From contig JACONQ010000007.1 in assembly GCA_014281115.1 (NCBI GenBank), positions 3,162,001 to 3,226,000 on the forward strand: 64,000 nt of DNA, in the 5' to 3' direction. Both the position numbers and the translations under genes were made by a program. The DNA is from Laburnicola sp. R22_1 (lineage: Eukaryota > Ascomycota > Dothideomycetes > Pleosporales > Didymosphaeriaceae). The notes below the pieces were generated by a model that searched no databases, was not told the origin of the DNA, and worked only from the letters and a program-made list of their open reading frames with translations. This document shows positions 1-12,699 of the stretch, in pieces (position 1 is the first letter of the stretch; every line of letters begins with the position of its first letter).

Positions 1-164
1 TAATTTATAGCTTACTTTTTATTAGTTTAGCTACCTTATACTTAACTATATTAATAAGAGTTACTAGATATATTTTTAAATATAATAAGAAAAGATAGGC
101 AAAGATTATAAGAAGCTCTAGAAGAATATAATAAGGCTATATAATCTAGAAAAGCTATAACGTA
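1..164 (-). repeat. XY repeat, X-module fragment left of a pogo insertion
   Basis: AT-rich, CpA-depleted sequence that aligns by eye with 46125-46290. It is the left part of an X module whose continuation lies at 2090-2640, on the other side of the pogo element. The 46-kb copy reads straight through this point and so represents the empty site. Confidence 0.7.
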
Positions 165-2089
165 CTTTGCACTCGAGTCGATTATTCTATTAAGTTAATT
201 ACTTTGCTAAGATCCTACTAAGTTCTATACTATTTATAATAGTACAGAGTTAATACAAACTATTTTTAATAGTCTAAATAGGCTAATCGATTTAGAATCT
301 ACTTCTACAGGCTGCCTATAGGTTGTTTTATTATGCTTAGGCTTGCCGCAGCATCTATAGCACTGTTAAGCAGATTCGCCTCTATTAGCACGCACTCTCT
401 TCTTTGCCTTTTGTCCATTACTGCGCGCCCTAAACTTCTTTAGAGTGACTAGCCACTGGCCCTCTTTAGCTGTAAGAACTTCTTTACGCTATACTTACTT
501 TCTTTTATACAATTTACGTCGCGTGGCGGTCTTATTAGCAGCTTAAAGTTTAGTATTGCGTTTAGTTATTAATACTAAAGAATGCCCTATTAGCTTAGCG
601 CCTTTAACAAGCTTTTCCACTACCTTAACTATATAAGTTAGGGAACTATCTACATGCCTTTAAATTCTCTGCTTAACTAGCGTTAATTATAACCTAAGTT
701 CTATACTATTTCGCGAAGTTTGCGACTTCTATATACTATCGCAAATAGTAAAAAGTGGAGGCGTACGTAGGCGGATATTAAGCTGCGATATTACAACTTC
801 TAGGTTGTAGGACACTAGGTTAGCACCTCGAAAGCCTTTTTTAATATTACTTTTAGTAATTAAAGCCTTAAAAGCAGTAATAAAGTAAGATAGAAACTTA
901 ATTTTAGTAATGTGCATAATGTGGTTGCACATTAGATTCTCGGCTTAGCGTCTATACGCCTTCTTTAATAGCGTAAAATAACTTATATTAAGTGGCTATA
1001 AGAGATACGATAAATATAGAGGCATACAAAGAGTAATAATATTACTCTTTTTATAGTAATTCTAGAATTCGAGCAAGTTATAACTTTTGTAACTATTAAT
1101 AATAAGCAAACGTGTTTTATTATGTGACGGTTTATTATTCTTCTATTCTTAGGAGTGGAAGGTTAGCCTTTTGCTCCGACATATTAGTAGTACGCCTCTT
1201 TATATACGTATTAAAGTGCTTTAGCCATTATAGACTAAGCTTATTTATTGTCTAGCTGTTTTTAGAGACTATAATAACCTAATTATAAGGTAGATCCTTC
1301 TCCTTATACTAGGCGGAGAGGTAGTGCTTGTCCCTAAAGATATTAAAGGGTAGGATCTACTACTCCATTGCGTTAATACCTTAGATGACTATTATTCACT
1401 CTCTATTGCCCTGCTGCACCTACTTTGGCCGTTCTTAACGCTTAGAGTCTATAACTACTACTCTAGTTAATATTATGCCTATTATAAAGCCAGACTTATT
1501 AAAATTGTAGGTGTCCTTGTCTAGGATACTATACTTAGCCATTATATTCTCTACAAGCTAGAACCAGCCTCGTATTACCTTAGGATCCTTCTAGAGGGCT
1601 CTCTTATAGTCGTACTTTCGATTAAACTTAACTTAAAGCTTTGGCTAGTGCTTAACAAAGTTATAAGGCTATCTCTAGCCAACTAGCTTGTAGTGGCGTG
1701 CAGCTAGTAAAGAATCGGCCATATCTTTTATAGTATTAAGCTGGGGCGGAAATCCTCGCGCTTCTAGGTCGAGTATATGCTGCACAATTACCTACTCCTC
1801 TCTTATAGTAAGTCTTATTTTGTTGGGTGCGTAGTCGCGTCTAAATATCTTTTTGGCGCGTTAGTTGCTAAGTGTACTTTAAGAGACGTTATAGAGGGCT
1901 GTAGCACGTTGCTAAGAGAGTGTCGCGTCTTATTTAATAGCCTAAATTGCAAGCTGTATACGCACTTCTTTTAACGCTAGTAGTTTATTATGTGGTTAAG
2001 GTATTGCGTTATACTATTACTAATAGTACGTTTTAGTAGGGTCTTAGTAAAGTAATTAACTTAATAGAATAATTCGCTTAAGTGTAAAG
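165..2089 (-). mobile_element. pogo/Fot1-like DNA transposon (pogo-A)
   Basis: The ends at 165-225 and about 2030-2089 are inverted repeats of roughly 59 bp with a few transition differences, and the target dinucleotide TA is duplicated (163-164, 2090-2091). The interior encodes a minus-strand DDE transposase remnant. TIR plus TA duplication plus CENP-B-type transposase is diagnostic of the Tc1/mariner superfamily, pogo branch. It sits inside an X-module repeat. RIP-type mutation is heavy throughout, so the copy is dead. Confidence 0.85.
330..1990 (-). pseudogene. Degenerate pogo-like DDE transposase
   Basis: Read on the minus strand in one main frame, this is a CENP-B/pogo-type transposase. 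From about 1975 downward come a helix-turn-helix-like segment (short motif TIREE followed by HILDLEARGFPP), then a DDE domain whose first catalytic block reads NFNKSGF where the family has NFDESGF, then a positively charged C-terminal part, and finally a CCHC-like knuckle near 330-375 (CYRC...KHN). Trp and Gln positions are repeatedly TAG or TAA, and the catalytic Asp/Glu are Asn/Lys; all of these are G-to-A or C-to-T changes. The family is known to cut and paste at TA. This copy cannot make protein. Confidence 0.8.
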
Positions 2090-2640
2090 TATATTAGTAT
2101 AATTATTAAAGTAGAATCTATATAAAATAGCTATAAAAGGTGTTAGGTATATATAGATACACACCTATACTATAGAATTTCTATAAGAGATAGATAAAGT
2201 AAGGCGAATACTAGAAAAGTATACTAGAGATTAATAGGTTAATAGGTTATTAGTAAAGGATAATAGAATACTATTTAGTATTAGAAGTAGTAAGCACGCG
2301 CGTAGTTTATAATATATAGTAGTAGTAAAGTAAAGTAGAAATTCTAAATTATTAATTGTCTAGTAATAGAGTAGCAAAAAGTTAAAAGGTAAGTATTAAT
2401 TATTTAGTAATACAGCAGTAGGTAAGCAAGTTAGAGTGTTATTATTATAGGGTTAGTTATCTTAGAAGCTAGGAGGAGACGTTAAAAAAACTTTAACACG
2501 CTCTAGTTCTAGGACTTAGTGCTTATATATAATATTATATTATATAGGCGCTAGTAACGCAATGAAAAAACGTAGTAATTAAATGTAGTAGGGCCACTTA
2601 AAAACTAATAAGTAGAGGCAGTTTATACTTCTGCCTAGGA
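2090..2640 (-). repeat. XY repeat, X-module continuation
   Basis: Continues the X module broken at 164. The last ~110 bp (2530-2640) recur at 32064, 46660, 55800, 56306, 57722, 58772 and 62330. It ends at the motif CTGCCTAGGA. Confidence 0.7.
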
Positions 2641-2649
2641 GTGGCTAAC

Positions 2650-3405
2650 TTAGTATTAAAAAGGTTAAGAGAGAAGCCTAAGTTAACTAAAGTATTAATA
2701 ACTCGGCTAATAGCCCTTACCTTTAAGATTGTTATCTTTTAAGGCAGATAGTAAATCTAGTTAAATAGACAACTAATATCTTTAACCTCTATAACCTAAT
2801 TAATATAACTAATAATAAGATTAAGATAGATAGTAAAATTAGTTATAATTCCTTTCGCTCTCTAGCTTATTCTAACATCTAGTTACCTTAAGTGGTATCT
2901 CGTAACTCTAGGGCCGCAGGCTTGTCCTTGTTAGGATAGTTTAGTTTTAGATAATTTAGTTTACTATAATAGTAGTATATAATCTTCTAATTAGTTTCTT
3001 TTATACAAGTTTACACCTTAGTAGATTTATCTTTAGACTTCTACTTCTAATACAATATCTTAGTCTTTTTTAGGGTCTCTTTACCCTTCTTAGAATCTAA
3101 CTTAGATCTTTTAAATCCCTTTAACTTATTAGATAGCTTGGCGTCGTTCTTTATTAATTTTATTAGCTAGTTACTATAATAAATATTTGTTAAAGAGAGC
3201 TATAAAAGATAGATTTAGGTAATTTATTATTACACTACTAGCTTCTATAAAAGAAGGCCAGGCTATTTATATATATACTAAGGAGTATAGAAATAAGTAT
3301 ATTTATAATTCTAGTCTAGGCTTAGCGTATAGAGCGCTAAGGCTTTAAGCTTTTATAATATACCCCCTAGGTAGTGTGTAAAACTTACCACTTATAACTA
3401 AGTAA
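2650..3405 (-). pseudogene. Degenerate gag-like retroelement remnant
   Basis: On the minus strand, about 3185 down to 2880 reads as a Lys-rich segment followed by a knuckle-like stretch with the residues of a CCHC finger changed to Tyr/Asn (YYYSKLNYLKLNYPNKDKP; the expected pattern is C-x2-C-x4-H-x4-C). Cys-to-Tyr and Gly/Asp-to-Asn are the changes RIP produces. No polymerase domain is visible before the copia LTR at 3411, so the remnant is truncated and the retroelement class is uncertain. Confidence 0.4.
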
Positions 3406-3410
3406 AAGTC

Positions 3411-3728
3411 TGTCAGATACGTAAGTATCTTTAATGAGATGAGATGAAAGTGATGAATTTGATGATGAATTAATTGTCGAGTAATCTCTGTCAGAGAAGC
3501 TCAGCTATCGTACGCAATATCTATCTAGCGCTAAGACGCACTAGTAATAGTGCGGAGTAGTGTAATAGTAGTACGCCAGTCTCCTTTGTGTATTTCACAG
3601 TGATCTCACAGTGAAATCACTGTAAGTTACACCAACTGTCGTCATAAGGAGACCATGTGATCGGACGCACGTGACTACTAGATTTCACAGTAAAATCACA
3701 GTGATTTCCAGTGACCTAATATCTGACA
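3411..3728 (-). repeat. copia-1 3' LTR
   Basis: Near-identical to 8624-8941 and the same length (318 bp). It is the 3' LTR because the polypurine tract (complement of 3729-3745) abuts it. Confidence 0.93.
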
Positions 3729-3744
3729 CACCCCCTCAGCTTGG

Positions 3745-6700
3745 ATTCTTAGAGGGCTAAGCTAAACTATCTCTTGCGCAGTTGTACTATTGCTCATAGT
3801 TTAAAAGCTTCTATTCTGTCTTCTAACTCGTTAAGGTTGGCCTCTTGGTTGGTAATCCTTCCCCTAACGTCTTTAAGTCCTAGTTAATTTAAGAACTTAG
3901 TCTATGTGGCGGCTAGCAGAGCTTTTGTAAGACCATCTGCTGCCATTTCTTCTAATTGCTAGTACTGGACTTTAATAGCTCCACGTACTACTTCTTATTA
4001 AAGCCAATAATTATGTATGTTAATATGCCTAAGCTTAGTTTGCAATTTGGCGATTTCCTTAGTAACAAGTCGAATAGTTTATTAGTTGTCGCAATTAATG
4101 GTAATTGTTAATAGCGACAGTTTGATCTTAAGTTTATCGATTAACCAAGCTGTAAATAGTGCCTCTTTTGCAACTTATGAAAGTGCTAGCAACTTAGCTT
4201 TAGTTGTTAAAGTAGTGACGGTGTCTTGTTTGTTTGCCTTCTAGGCGACAAGGCCACTAAACAATTTAATAATATACCCCTATAAGCTCTTTCTATCAAG
4301 GGTGTTGTCTGCAAACAACGCGTCGCTTGTAACCTTATAAGTGTCTGCTCCTCTAAATTATAGCCCTAGTGATTGGGTGGATAATAGGTATAGTAGTACG
4401 CGGTCGGCGGCGTTATAATGGTCGTCGCTGGGGTTTAAAAGGAAGCGCAATAATTAGGAGCTTGCAAAAGCTATGTCTAGGCGCGTAGTTACTGCAGCGT
4501 AGAGGATTAATCCCACCTTCCGCTAGTACTAATTAATCTCTGCTATTGTGGCGAGTCCTTCTTAAGGTAACAGTTTAACTACTAATATTAGGGTATCGTG
4601 TTTAAGGTTGCGTTAGTCGATTAGATAACTAATCTTGTCCACGTAGGACCTCTGTGATAACTAGAGTTGCCTGTTAGCACGGTCTCTGACAACTTTAATG
4701 CCTAGGAACCACTGTAGATTGTTACCACTAGTTAGGGTGAACTTTGTACCTATCTTTTTCATCACTACATTAGCAGCGTGCTTTTAATCTTTTAAGTATG
4801 CGACGATAAGGTCGTCTACATAGAAGAAGATAATAATGCTGTCTTTAATTATATAGCAAGGTTTGTGCAGGACTGCGGTAAAACCGAGATCCTTAAGCGC
4901 ACTAGTAAATTCTCTCTACTATAGTAGTGGTAAGATGCGTAAGCCATATAGTGCCTTGTGCAACTATAGGATAGTGCCTCTTTAGGTATAACCTTAGGGC
5001 ATCCGTATGTAGATTTCTCTGTTCAGGTTCGCGTGGACGAAGGCGTTAGTAACGTCGTACTGGCTTAGCTCTAGGTTAAACCGAGCCGCTATTAACATAA
5101 GCAGGCGAAATAATCTACCTACAAGTGTTGCGGCATAGGTATTCTGTGTAGTGAGATGGCGTTGTTAATCTCCGCGCACTACCAGCCTTGCCTTGCACTT
5201 CTATAATCTGTGATGTTTATTAAGTTTGTAGGTATATACCTACATACAGTTAAGAATCTAGTAACCGCGTGATCGCACTAAGGCTGTAGGCACCTCGCTC
5301 TAAGACCTCATTTCTTTGTAACTTTGTAGATGGGATCGCTTAGTATCCTTCCACATTTCGAATAATAGATAATTATCTATCTAGGTTCTACATAATAGAG
5401 GTTCTGGCAGTTAACTTTAATAGGGTTTCTTGCCTACTGCAAGCATGCGATTAAATTAAGCTTTGTTAAGTGGCTTCCTCTTATATTTGCCTCTACTTTC
5501 TGCAAGTGTACCTGCAAGGAAGGCAGCTGCCTATGGCATAGCGCGTTAATCTGGCTGTGGTGTTCCTATGGGTAATTTTTTAATTTGGTCCTGTTCGAAA
5601 CTCACTATTAATTAGGCAAGCAGTGCGATAGGCAAAGGTGTCTTTGGTGGTGTTGGGTAGGTGTAATTAATCTTCCTCCCTTAATAGTACCCTAGAGCAC
5701 CCTCGTCCTCCTTGTAAAAGTTAATAATTAACTCATCCTTATAGAAAGACTCCGTATTTTTATGTTCTAGTGGTAAGGGTAGTAGCTCCACTATTTAGGT
5801 CCATGTAGTAATCTCTTTAGTAGTGCTGTGCATAAGGTTGTCTAACAGGTCTTCTTGTTTACCTAAGAACACTTAATTTTTGTTAAAGATAACATCGCGT
5901 GTGCTAATAACTTTGTTAAGTGAAGGTATCCATACTCTTCAGATATTTGTTAATTAATAGCCTACTAGGTAACCAACCTATGCCTTTAGGTTGAGCCTTT
6001 GGAGCTTGCTCTTGCCGCGTTTTGTATTGTTAGTTAAGACAAAAGCTTTATAGCTATAGGCTCTAAGGTGAGCCTAGTTTAGTTTCTTTAGTTGGGTAAC
6101 AATGCTGTTTTAGTAGGCAACTATTATAAAAAATACTTCGTGTGGTAATTGCCATTAATTAGCGTAGTTTAGCGTTCGATTATATAGGTATACGGCCGCT
6201 TGTGCAATCTCTAGCCATAGTGTTCAGGGGAGGTTAGCGTTAAGTTGTATTGCACGGCTCTTTTCCTTAATTACACCCCCTAAGCGTTCAGCCCCTCCAT
6301 TTTAAGCTTAGGTATTAGGTGCTAAAGGCTTAATAACAACCCCTTTATTAACACACTACCTATAAACGTCTTATTTAACTAAGAAAATCTCATTATTAGA
6401 TTCGATAACTTTTATAGTCACCTTAAACTGTACTTTTATAAATAGTACAAATTCCTTTAGCAGCTTAATAATTGTTCGTGCTAGTTAATTGTCTTTAAGG
6501 TAGAAGTCCCAAGCTATGCCTAAGAAACAATTAGAGATAAGCATTATACTCTTTTCGCTAGTTAAGCTCTTGTCTTCAAAGTTGTGAAAGTCTATAGCGA
6601 CTCTCTCTCCTAGGCCATCATTAATTTGTCTAGCCTGACGTCTAATTTGTCGCCTGAGCTTTAATCTGCCACAAGCGTTGCATTAGACCATAGTTAACCC

Positions 6701-8587
6701 TTTAATACGTACCCCTTCACTGTAATTCACTATGTGCTTCAGTGCCTAAGGGCCTAGGTGGCCTAGTTATTTGTGCCATGTAATGGCGTTCACCTTCTGC
6801 GCTCGTCGTGCGGTGCGCGAGGTAAATTTGTGTGTAGCGTACGTACTATTAATTGTGGTACAAGTTAATTTTAATATTGGTATAAACTCTAGTACCTATT
6901 AATTGTAGATTTCTTGGAGTTTGGCCAGGATTATATTGTCTTGTCTCCTAATTGTTGTTGGGTCTAACTTAGTGTCCCACTAGAGGCCTTGCCTTTAGAG
7001 TAATTAGAAGGACACTAGGTTGTAAAGTAGACTAGGATAGTAGGCAACGTTGTCTAACCTTACTGAGTAATTTCCCTCCTTACTCTTAACGTGAAGATAG
7101 ACACTCCCATATCCCCTTATCCATACTCATAATAATTCCGCCCATACAAAGTCTCCTAGCGATGGTGGTCGCTATAAGACGAAGCGATTAATATTATTAA
7201 AGATGTGGCAGGTTATTTTAGAATTAAGGATTGCAGAGTTACGTAGTAGGTATGTGTTTAGGTCTAAGTAGTAGGAGGCTGCGATAGTATTAAAGCTCGC
7301 TAAGAGGATAGTAATCTATCTGCCATCTAGTCATTTATTGTTAGTAATCTTAGTGATTCGAGTTAGAGTAGGGGTCTTTAATTGTTTAATCTTTGGTGTC
7401 TGTAACTTTTAACGCTTTATGGATCTTATGCGCTCTATAAGCATAGGGTCATTCTCCAACCTGTATATTATAACTGCCTCCATAGCAGGCTTTAGTTTAA
7501 ACTATTTAGGTTGTTTGTTAGGGAATGCGTAAAAGCAGTCTTTTAGACTATGGCGTTGTTTATAAGTAGGGCACTTGGGGTTTAATTCCTCTTGGCCTCC
7601 AACTACTGTTAGCTCATTGTTAGTAACTTGTACGGACTGCTTGGATTTGGCTTTAGGGCCAGCTTTATTGGCGCGTAATCTGCCTTGCTTAGGTGATGCT
7701 GCTTTATCCACAGGTTGGGCGTCCCCAGCTGCGGCCTGGGTAGTTACACCACTATTAGCGAGAGATAGTCCTACAATAGCAAAGGCGCCCCTTTGTTTAC
7801 CCTTAATTAGGTGCTGCATTACTATTTGTTCTTAGAAGAGTTTTACTATCTCTTTTCTATTAATAGTCTTATCCTTACTTCTGTGTTATAGGAAGGTCGT
7901 AACCTATTAGGATGCGATATTAGTGACCGCTTTTATAAAATCTTATTTAACTAAGTCTAGCTCCCAAAGCTCTAACACATAATTGTACTCAGCTTCTGTA
8001 GCCGCATAATTGTACTTAGCGAGCCAGGTGTACTATAAACCGACTAATCTTATTAGTTTAAGAGCGTCTTAGTACCTAATCCTTGCTCTTCTTTGTTCAT
8101 TATGTTAGTTAACCCTAACTGTTTTTGTGAGGTTCTTAATTTATTATCTAATTAATTCACCTAGGGTGCAGCAATTAGACTGTAAATGTGCCGAGGTGGT
8201 GGTTTAAATAAGAATAACCAGCTTATCTAGGTTCTCCTTCTCCTATTCGTACTTTTAATCTAGGAGCTTATAGATTTCGAGTTAATTCTTATAGAAATCG
8301 GTATCGATTTTGTACGCCTTTTCGCCAGTCGGCGATAGGTGCGACGGTAGCGATGGACGGGCGTTGTTGGTGTTTCCGTTGACGAAAGCGGGAGCTGGTT
8401 AATAGGCACCAATATTCGGTGCGACTAGCATAACCAGGTCTGCCATCGGTTTATTATTGAGGGATGGGTTAATAAGATCCCATACTTTCAACAACTAGGC
8501 TTGGGCATTAATTTGCCTCAGCCATAGTGTGTAGTTCGAGTAATTAGTCAGGATTACTATAGGATCCCTAAGTGTTAATAGAGACAT
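3745..8587 (-). pseudogene. copia-1 gag-pol polyprotein, inactivated
   Basis: Starts at the ATG complementary to 8585-8587 (peptide begins MSLLTLRDP, as in copia-2). Gag ends in a knuckle-like segment at about 7530-7590 (CPTYKQRHSLKDC, part of the longest open stretch, 7502-7819). Integrase lies around 6000-7000, and reverse transcriptase keeps its active-site box YVDD at 4811-4822. RNase H occupies the last ~700 bp. The domain order (integrase before reverse transcriptase) identifies Ty1/copia. Many in-frame TAG/TAA codons at Trp or Gln positions make it non-coding; there is little sign of large deletions. Confidence 0.88.
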
Positions 8588-8623
8588 GATTTTTGGTTTG
8601 ATTAAGGCAGTGAGACTCTTAAT

Positions 8624-8941
8624 TGTCAGATACGTAAGTATCTTTAATGAGATGAGATAAAAGTGATGGATTTGATAATGAATTAATTGTCGAGTGATCT
8701 CTGTTAGAGAAGCTCAGCTATCGTACGCAATATCTATCTAGCGCTAAGACGCACTAGTAATAGTGCGGAGTAGTGTAATAGTAGTACGCCAGTCTCCTTT
8801 GTGTATTTCACAGTGATCTCACAGTGAAATCACTGTAAGTTACACCAACTGTCGTTATAAGGAGACTATGTGATCGGACGCACGTGACTACTGGATTTCA
8901 CGGTGAAATCACAGTGATTTCCAGTGACCTGATATCTGACA
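8624..8941 (-). repeat. copia-1 5' LTR
   Basis: Partner of 3411-3728. The internal side (complement of about 8605-8623) reads ATTAAGAGTCTC next to the LTR end, the same bases that follow the copia-2 5' LTR at 40037, so it is likely the primer-binding region. Confidence 0.93.
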
Positions 8942-9075
8942 AAGTCCTAGGTCTACCTTAGGCATATATTATATACTTTTAAAGCTTCTAGCGCTATATT
9001 TAACGCTTAGCACACGTTATAAATAAAACTTTCTATTAGCTTTATTACTTTTACTTTTTAGGATAGTATACGTAT

Positions 9076-9285
9076 TAAATAGCTTTATTATATAAAGATT
9101 CTAACTAAGGTTAAGTTTACACTATACACAAAGAAAAGTAAAATAAAAGGCACTAAAATCTAGTATCTAGCACATAGTAGTAGTAATAAAATATATATAA
9201 AATAATAATAATTTTATTATTAACTTTCTTTATAGTAGTAGTATTAATAGTAGTTAATAAATAGTCTACTATCTAGCATAAATAA
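9076..9285 (+). mobile_element. Retroposon family R, short copy A
   Basis: Shares start and internal sequence with the copies at 24703, 52246, 60455 and 62685. It is flanked by a 9-bp direct repeat, TATACGTAT (9067-9075, 9286-9294). It is heavily AT-converted relative to the copy at 24703. Confidence 0.65.
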
Positions 9286-9596
9286 TATACGTATATAAAC
9301 TCTACTTTATAAGTATATTATTAGTAAGTAACTTAATCTTACTATAGAGTATCTTTATAATCTTTAGTATTTTAATATTTATTAAGAGTTATATCTAATA
9401 ATTCTAGAACTAGTTCTAGCGCTTTCTTTCTTACTCTCCTACTTTATACCTATATATTAGAATTATACTAACTTTTTATTGTCTATTTACTACACTTCTA
9501 CTTTTATATATAGTATATTATATAGCTACTTATATAGTTAAGCTATTTATACTTTACTACTACTATACTTACTACTACTATATATATCTTTACTAT

Positions 9597-9888
9597 TGTC
9601 AGATATACGGGTATTCTTAATGAGTTGAGATGGAAAAGTAGTGGGTTGATTAATTAATTGTGTGTGTTCTGTCGGAGAAGCTCGGCTACCGCGAGAAGTA
9701 ACTATCTAGTACTAAGCCGCACTAGTACTATTTAGAATAGTACAGGGGCAGTGTAAAACAGTAGTGCGCCAGCCTCCTCAGTGTATTTCACAGTGAAATC
9801 ACAGTGATTTACACTAATTACCACTGTAAGGGGCCATATAATCGTACACACCTACCCACTAGATTTTATAGTGACTGTCTATCTAACA
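9597..9888 (-). repeat. Solo LTR of the copia-2 subfamily
   Basis: 292 bp from TGTCAGATAT to the complement of the LTR start, closely matching the copia-2 3' LTR (44932-45223) in reverse orientation and of the same length. It is flanked by a perfect 5-bp duplication ACTAT (9592-9596, 9889-9893). No internal region is present, so it is the product of LTR-LTR recombination. Confidence 0.92.
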
Positions 9889-9970
9889 ACTATTTATAAG
9901 TAACTTAGACTTATTTACTAAGCGCTTATACTTACCTACCCCTAATTTTACTTCTAAGCTAGTTACTCTA

Positions 9971-10078
9971 TTAAATATCTTTATTGTGTAGAAATTCTAA
10001 CTAAGGTTGAGTCTGCACTATATATAGAGAGAAGTAAAATAGAAGACACTAAACCTAGTATCTAGTATATAGTAGAGA
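9971..10078 (+). repeat. Retroposon family R, 3'-truncated copy B
   Basis: The first ~105 bp of family R (shared head with ...TTCTAACTAAGG...) end abruptly near 10078. No clear target duplication. Confidence 0.55.
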
Positions 10079-10079
10079 G

Positions 10080-10845
10080 CTATTTATATATAGCCTTATC
10101 TAGGCTATATTAAAAGTATACTTATAAGATAGTCTAATAGGGTGTTCTATAATAATATACTTAGAGGTAGGCAGTGTTATTATACCTACTTTTTAGAGCA
10201 TTACTGCCTGCCCTAGTAAGCTCTTCGCACTATAGGCTATGGTTTTTTTTTGCGACTAAGGGGTTTCTAATAAAAATATTATAATAGTAGCAGTTATCCC
10301 TTATGCTGTTGTATACACAGAAAAGCATTTTAAGGTGTTAATAAGAAGGGGTTACTATGACGACCCGGGGAGGCGGCATCATGATAATACGCCAAATGAG
10401 GTCACTTCAAACGAACGAAACCGAACGTCCTTCCATTCACATACCACCAAGGCAAAGAGGCGCGTATGTGTCTTCGAAGGCAGAGAAAAGTGTCCTCTGC
10501 CACCACACTACAGTTTCTTAACGCGCGTCACTCATGAGAAAATCATTCCAGGGATCAATCAACCCGCGGAACTCTGAGATACTATGAGCTAAGACGCCCT
10601 GCTCGAGTCCTTTATCTGTCATTTTCGTTCGAGATACACATTCTACCTGTCTCGGGTGTCGAAAAGTCAAATTAAGCCTGCCTGCATCGTTCACCATCAA
10701 GAAGAGAAGCTTAGTTGGCGAGCCCACACCCGCTAGATTTGTTGATATTTCGATTGGCACAGGCAGCGATTCGGCCTCCAAGCAGTGCCTTGGTTTGACA
10801 CCTCGGCTAAGTGCTACCCCTCAATCCTGCACATCATCACCCCCA
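10080..10845. other. Compartment boundary, no gene supported
   Basis: Composition changes from AT-rich, CpA-poor repeat to mixed sequence around 10330. Short open frames on both strands (10335-10577, 10518-10781) show no motif I recognise and overlap each other, so I do not call a gene. Confidence 0.5.
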
Positions 10846-11024
10846 TGAAATAATTCGTATCCGATACTAAGACCCCAGACAGCTAACAATATAGTATACG
10901 AAGTATATTTATAGTTTAAAGTAACTCCTTATATAAAAGAAGCTTATAAAGGTATTTCCAGTAATTATTTAACTGTATAGAGCTTATAGAGGTAGCTAGT
11001 GTTAACTTCGTACGCAGGTGGCAT
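10846..11024 (-). repeat. Truncated MITE related to 19671-19872
   Basis: Begins TGAAATAATTCGTATCCGAT, matching the terminal repeat of the MITE at 19671-19872, and about 10985-11022 matches the reverse complement of that MITE's 19690-19735 region. The second terminal repeat is missing, so the copy is broken. Confidence 0.6.
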
Positions 11025-11340
11025 TGGACACACTTTCTTTCATGTGGGTTTCACCGTCTTCCGAGTGCCTGCATCATCGCGCATCTTCAGCTCCATTTGA
11101 CTAGCCCGAGATTGCATTAAACTTACACTTAATTGGTGGATTATATTTTACAGTCTAGCGGGCAGCGATAGGACATAAGTCCAGGGCTCAGGGCTCTGTC
11201 AATTATACAGATCAAGCTTGAACGCACTCCGTGAAGGATGCGCTGAGTGTTCACGAATAGCAAACCGAACGACGGGTGCCAGACTATCCGTTCAGAAATG
11301 CATAGGGTCGCTCATCGATGTTCGAAGGCTTGAAAGAAAA

Positions 11341-12680
11341 TTCGCATCATCGGCAATAGGTACCTACTCCAACCCTATCCTCCCAGGCTTCAATCCAGAT
11401 CCATCCGTCGTTCGTGTCGGTGAAGACTTCTTTTGTGTCACATCAACTTTCAAGTACTTCCCCAGTGCGCCAATATACCACAGCAAAGACCTTATAAAAT
11501 AGACGCTGGTTGGCCACGCTCTCACACGCAAGTCCCAGCTCGACATCAAAACGCCTAAGCTAGGTGGTGGTGTTTAGGCCACAACCATCCAATACCATGA
11601 TGGCGTCTTTTATATCATCAACAACTCGTTTGACCGATATCGACCGCAAGTAAACGATCGTGTCTGGCCACGAGGCTTCTATGTCAAGACCACCAATATT
11701 TGGGACAGTAGCAGCTGGACAGATCCCGTGCACTTCGATCAAGTGGGGTTTGATTTCGCCTTGTTTTGGGACGCCGATGGGATGGTGTACCTCTCTTCAA
11801 CATATCGGAAGATCGATTGTGACCCAGCATCGAAACTGAAGGACTTTGCAATTCATGTGTCAACCGTTGATCTCGAGACGGGTTCTTTAACATCCCTCCC
11901 CAAGATGATTCGCGAGTCAAAGTCTGGTGTTGCGGAAGGCTCTCACCTGTACAAACTGAATGGCTACTACTACTTGTTAACCGTCGAAGGAGGCACTGAA
12001 TCCGGACATTGCGAATACGTGAGCCGCAGCCGCGAAAGCCCATTTGGTCCCTGGGAGCAAGCACCCTACAACCCATTATGGCGTAACACTGCGGACGACG
12101 AGATTCAGAACACCGGACATTGCGACATCGTGGAAGACATGCAGGGGCCAAAGATGTACGAACTTGAGCAGGACAAGATATGGAGAGATGACTTTAGCGA
12201 AACAGGGCTTAGTTTTGGCTGGTATGGGAAGAGTGAGTGCTCTTTATTTGATTGTAATCGCCATTATTGACGTTTCTGTAGATACGCCTATTAAGTGGGA
12301 CTACTTTTTGAGCAATCGCCTAGGTTGCATGACGTTGTATGTCCGGCCCTACGCACTGTCAATGCCAACTTGTCCTACGCTCTTCCTTTGAAAGCAGCAG
12401 CATTTGCTGGCTACTTGGGCGACTTAACTGGACTTCCAACCGCAGAGCTTGCGAGTTGAAGCTGGAACGGTGGTTTGGTGGAATTATACGTGTTTTGCTA
12501 GTATTGGTATATCTCTACGCTAAAAAGGTGATCATAGCTAGCGGATTGTGCGGTTTACTCCACCATCGAACCACGGTGAGATCCTTGAGGTAGCTATCTT
12601 GGGCGAAGGTACGGTTGATCTGGTTATTGAATGTACTGCTACCAGCTATCGTACTGGGTTCCGAGAGACTTAATATTGGA
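11341..12680 (+). pseudogene. GH43 family glycoside hydrolase, pseudogene
   Basis: The translation from about 11359 matches a beta-xylosidase/alpha-L-arabinofuranosidase of GH43. The N-terminal blade has [12 protein letters not shown] with the general-base Asp, then [20 protein letters not shown] middle block GFDFALFWDADG follows, and EGSHLYK carries the expected acid Glu. A C-terminal beta-sandwich trace (VEAGTVVWWNYTCFASIG) lies near 12450-12510. TAG replaces the conserved Trp after HSKDLIK (11500-11502) and in GGV-W-A (11575-11577). A likely intron (GTGAGT...TGTAG) starts near 12232. Downstream the frame shifts at least once and stops accumulate. No credible ATG or signal peptide precedes the domain. 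The enzyme would have attacked xylan side chains. Confidence 0.85.
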
Positions 12681-12699
12681 CGAAGGATGATTTTACGTG

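Larger units (their letters stand above)
3411..8941 (-). mobile_element. Complete Ty1/copia LTR retrotransposon (copia-1)
   Basis: Two 318-bp LTRs (3411-3728 and 8624-8941) begin TGTCAGATA and end TCTGACA. They are flanked by a perfect 5-bp duplication, AAGTC (3406-3410, 8942-8946). A polypurine tract complement follows the left LTR (3729-3745), which places the element on the minus strand. The gag-pol frame between the LTRs is riddled with stops. The LTRs differ at a modest number of sites, mostly C/T or A/G. Confidence 0.95.

Noticed and set aside
7575..7835. Plus-strand ORF opposite the copia-1 gag
   Set aside because: Shadow of the minus-strand gag with its knuckle region.
10335..10781. 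Two overlapping short ORFs
   Set aside because: No recognisable domain, intron or start context.
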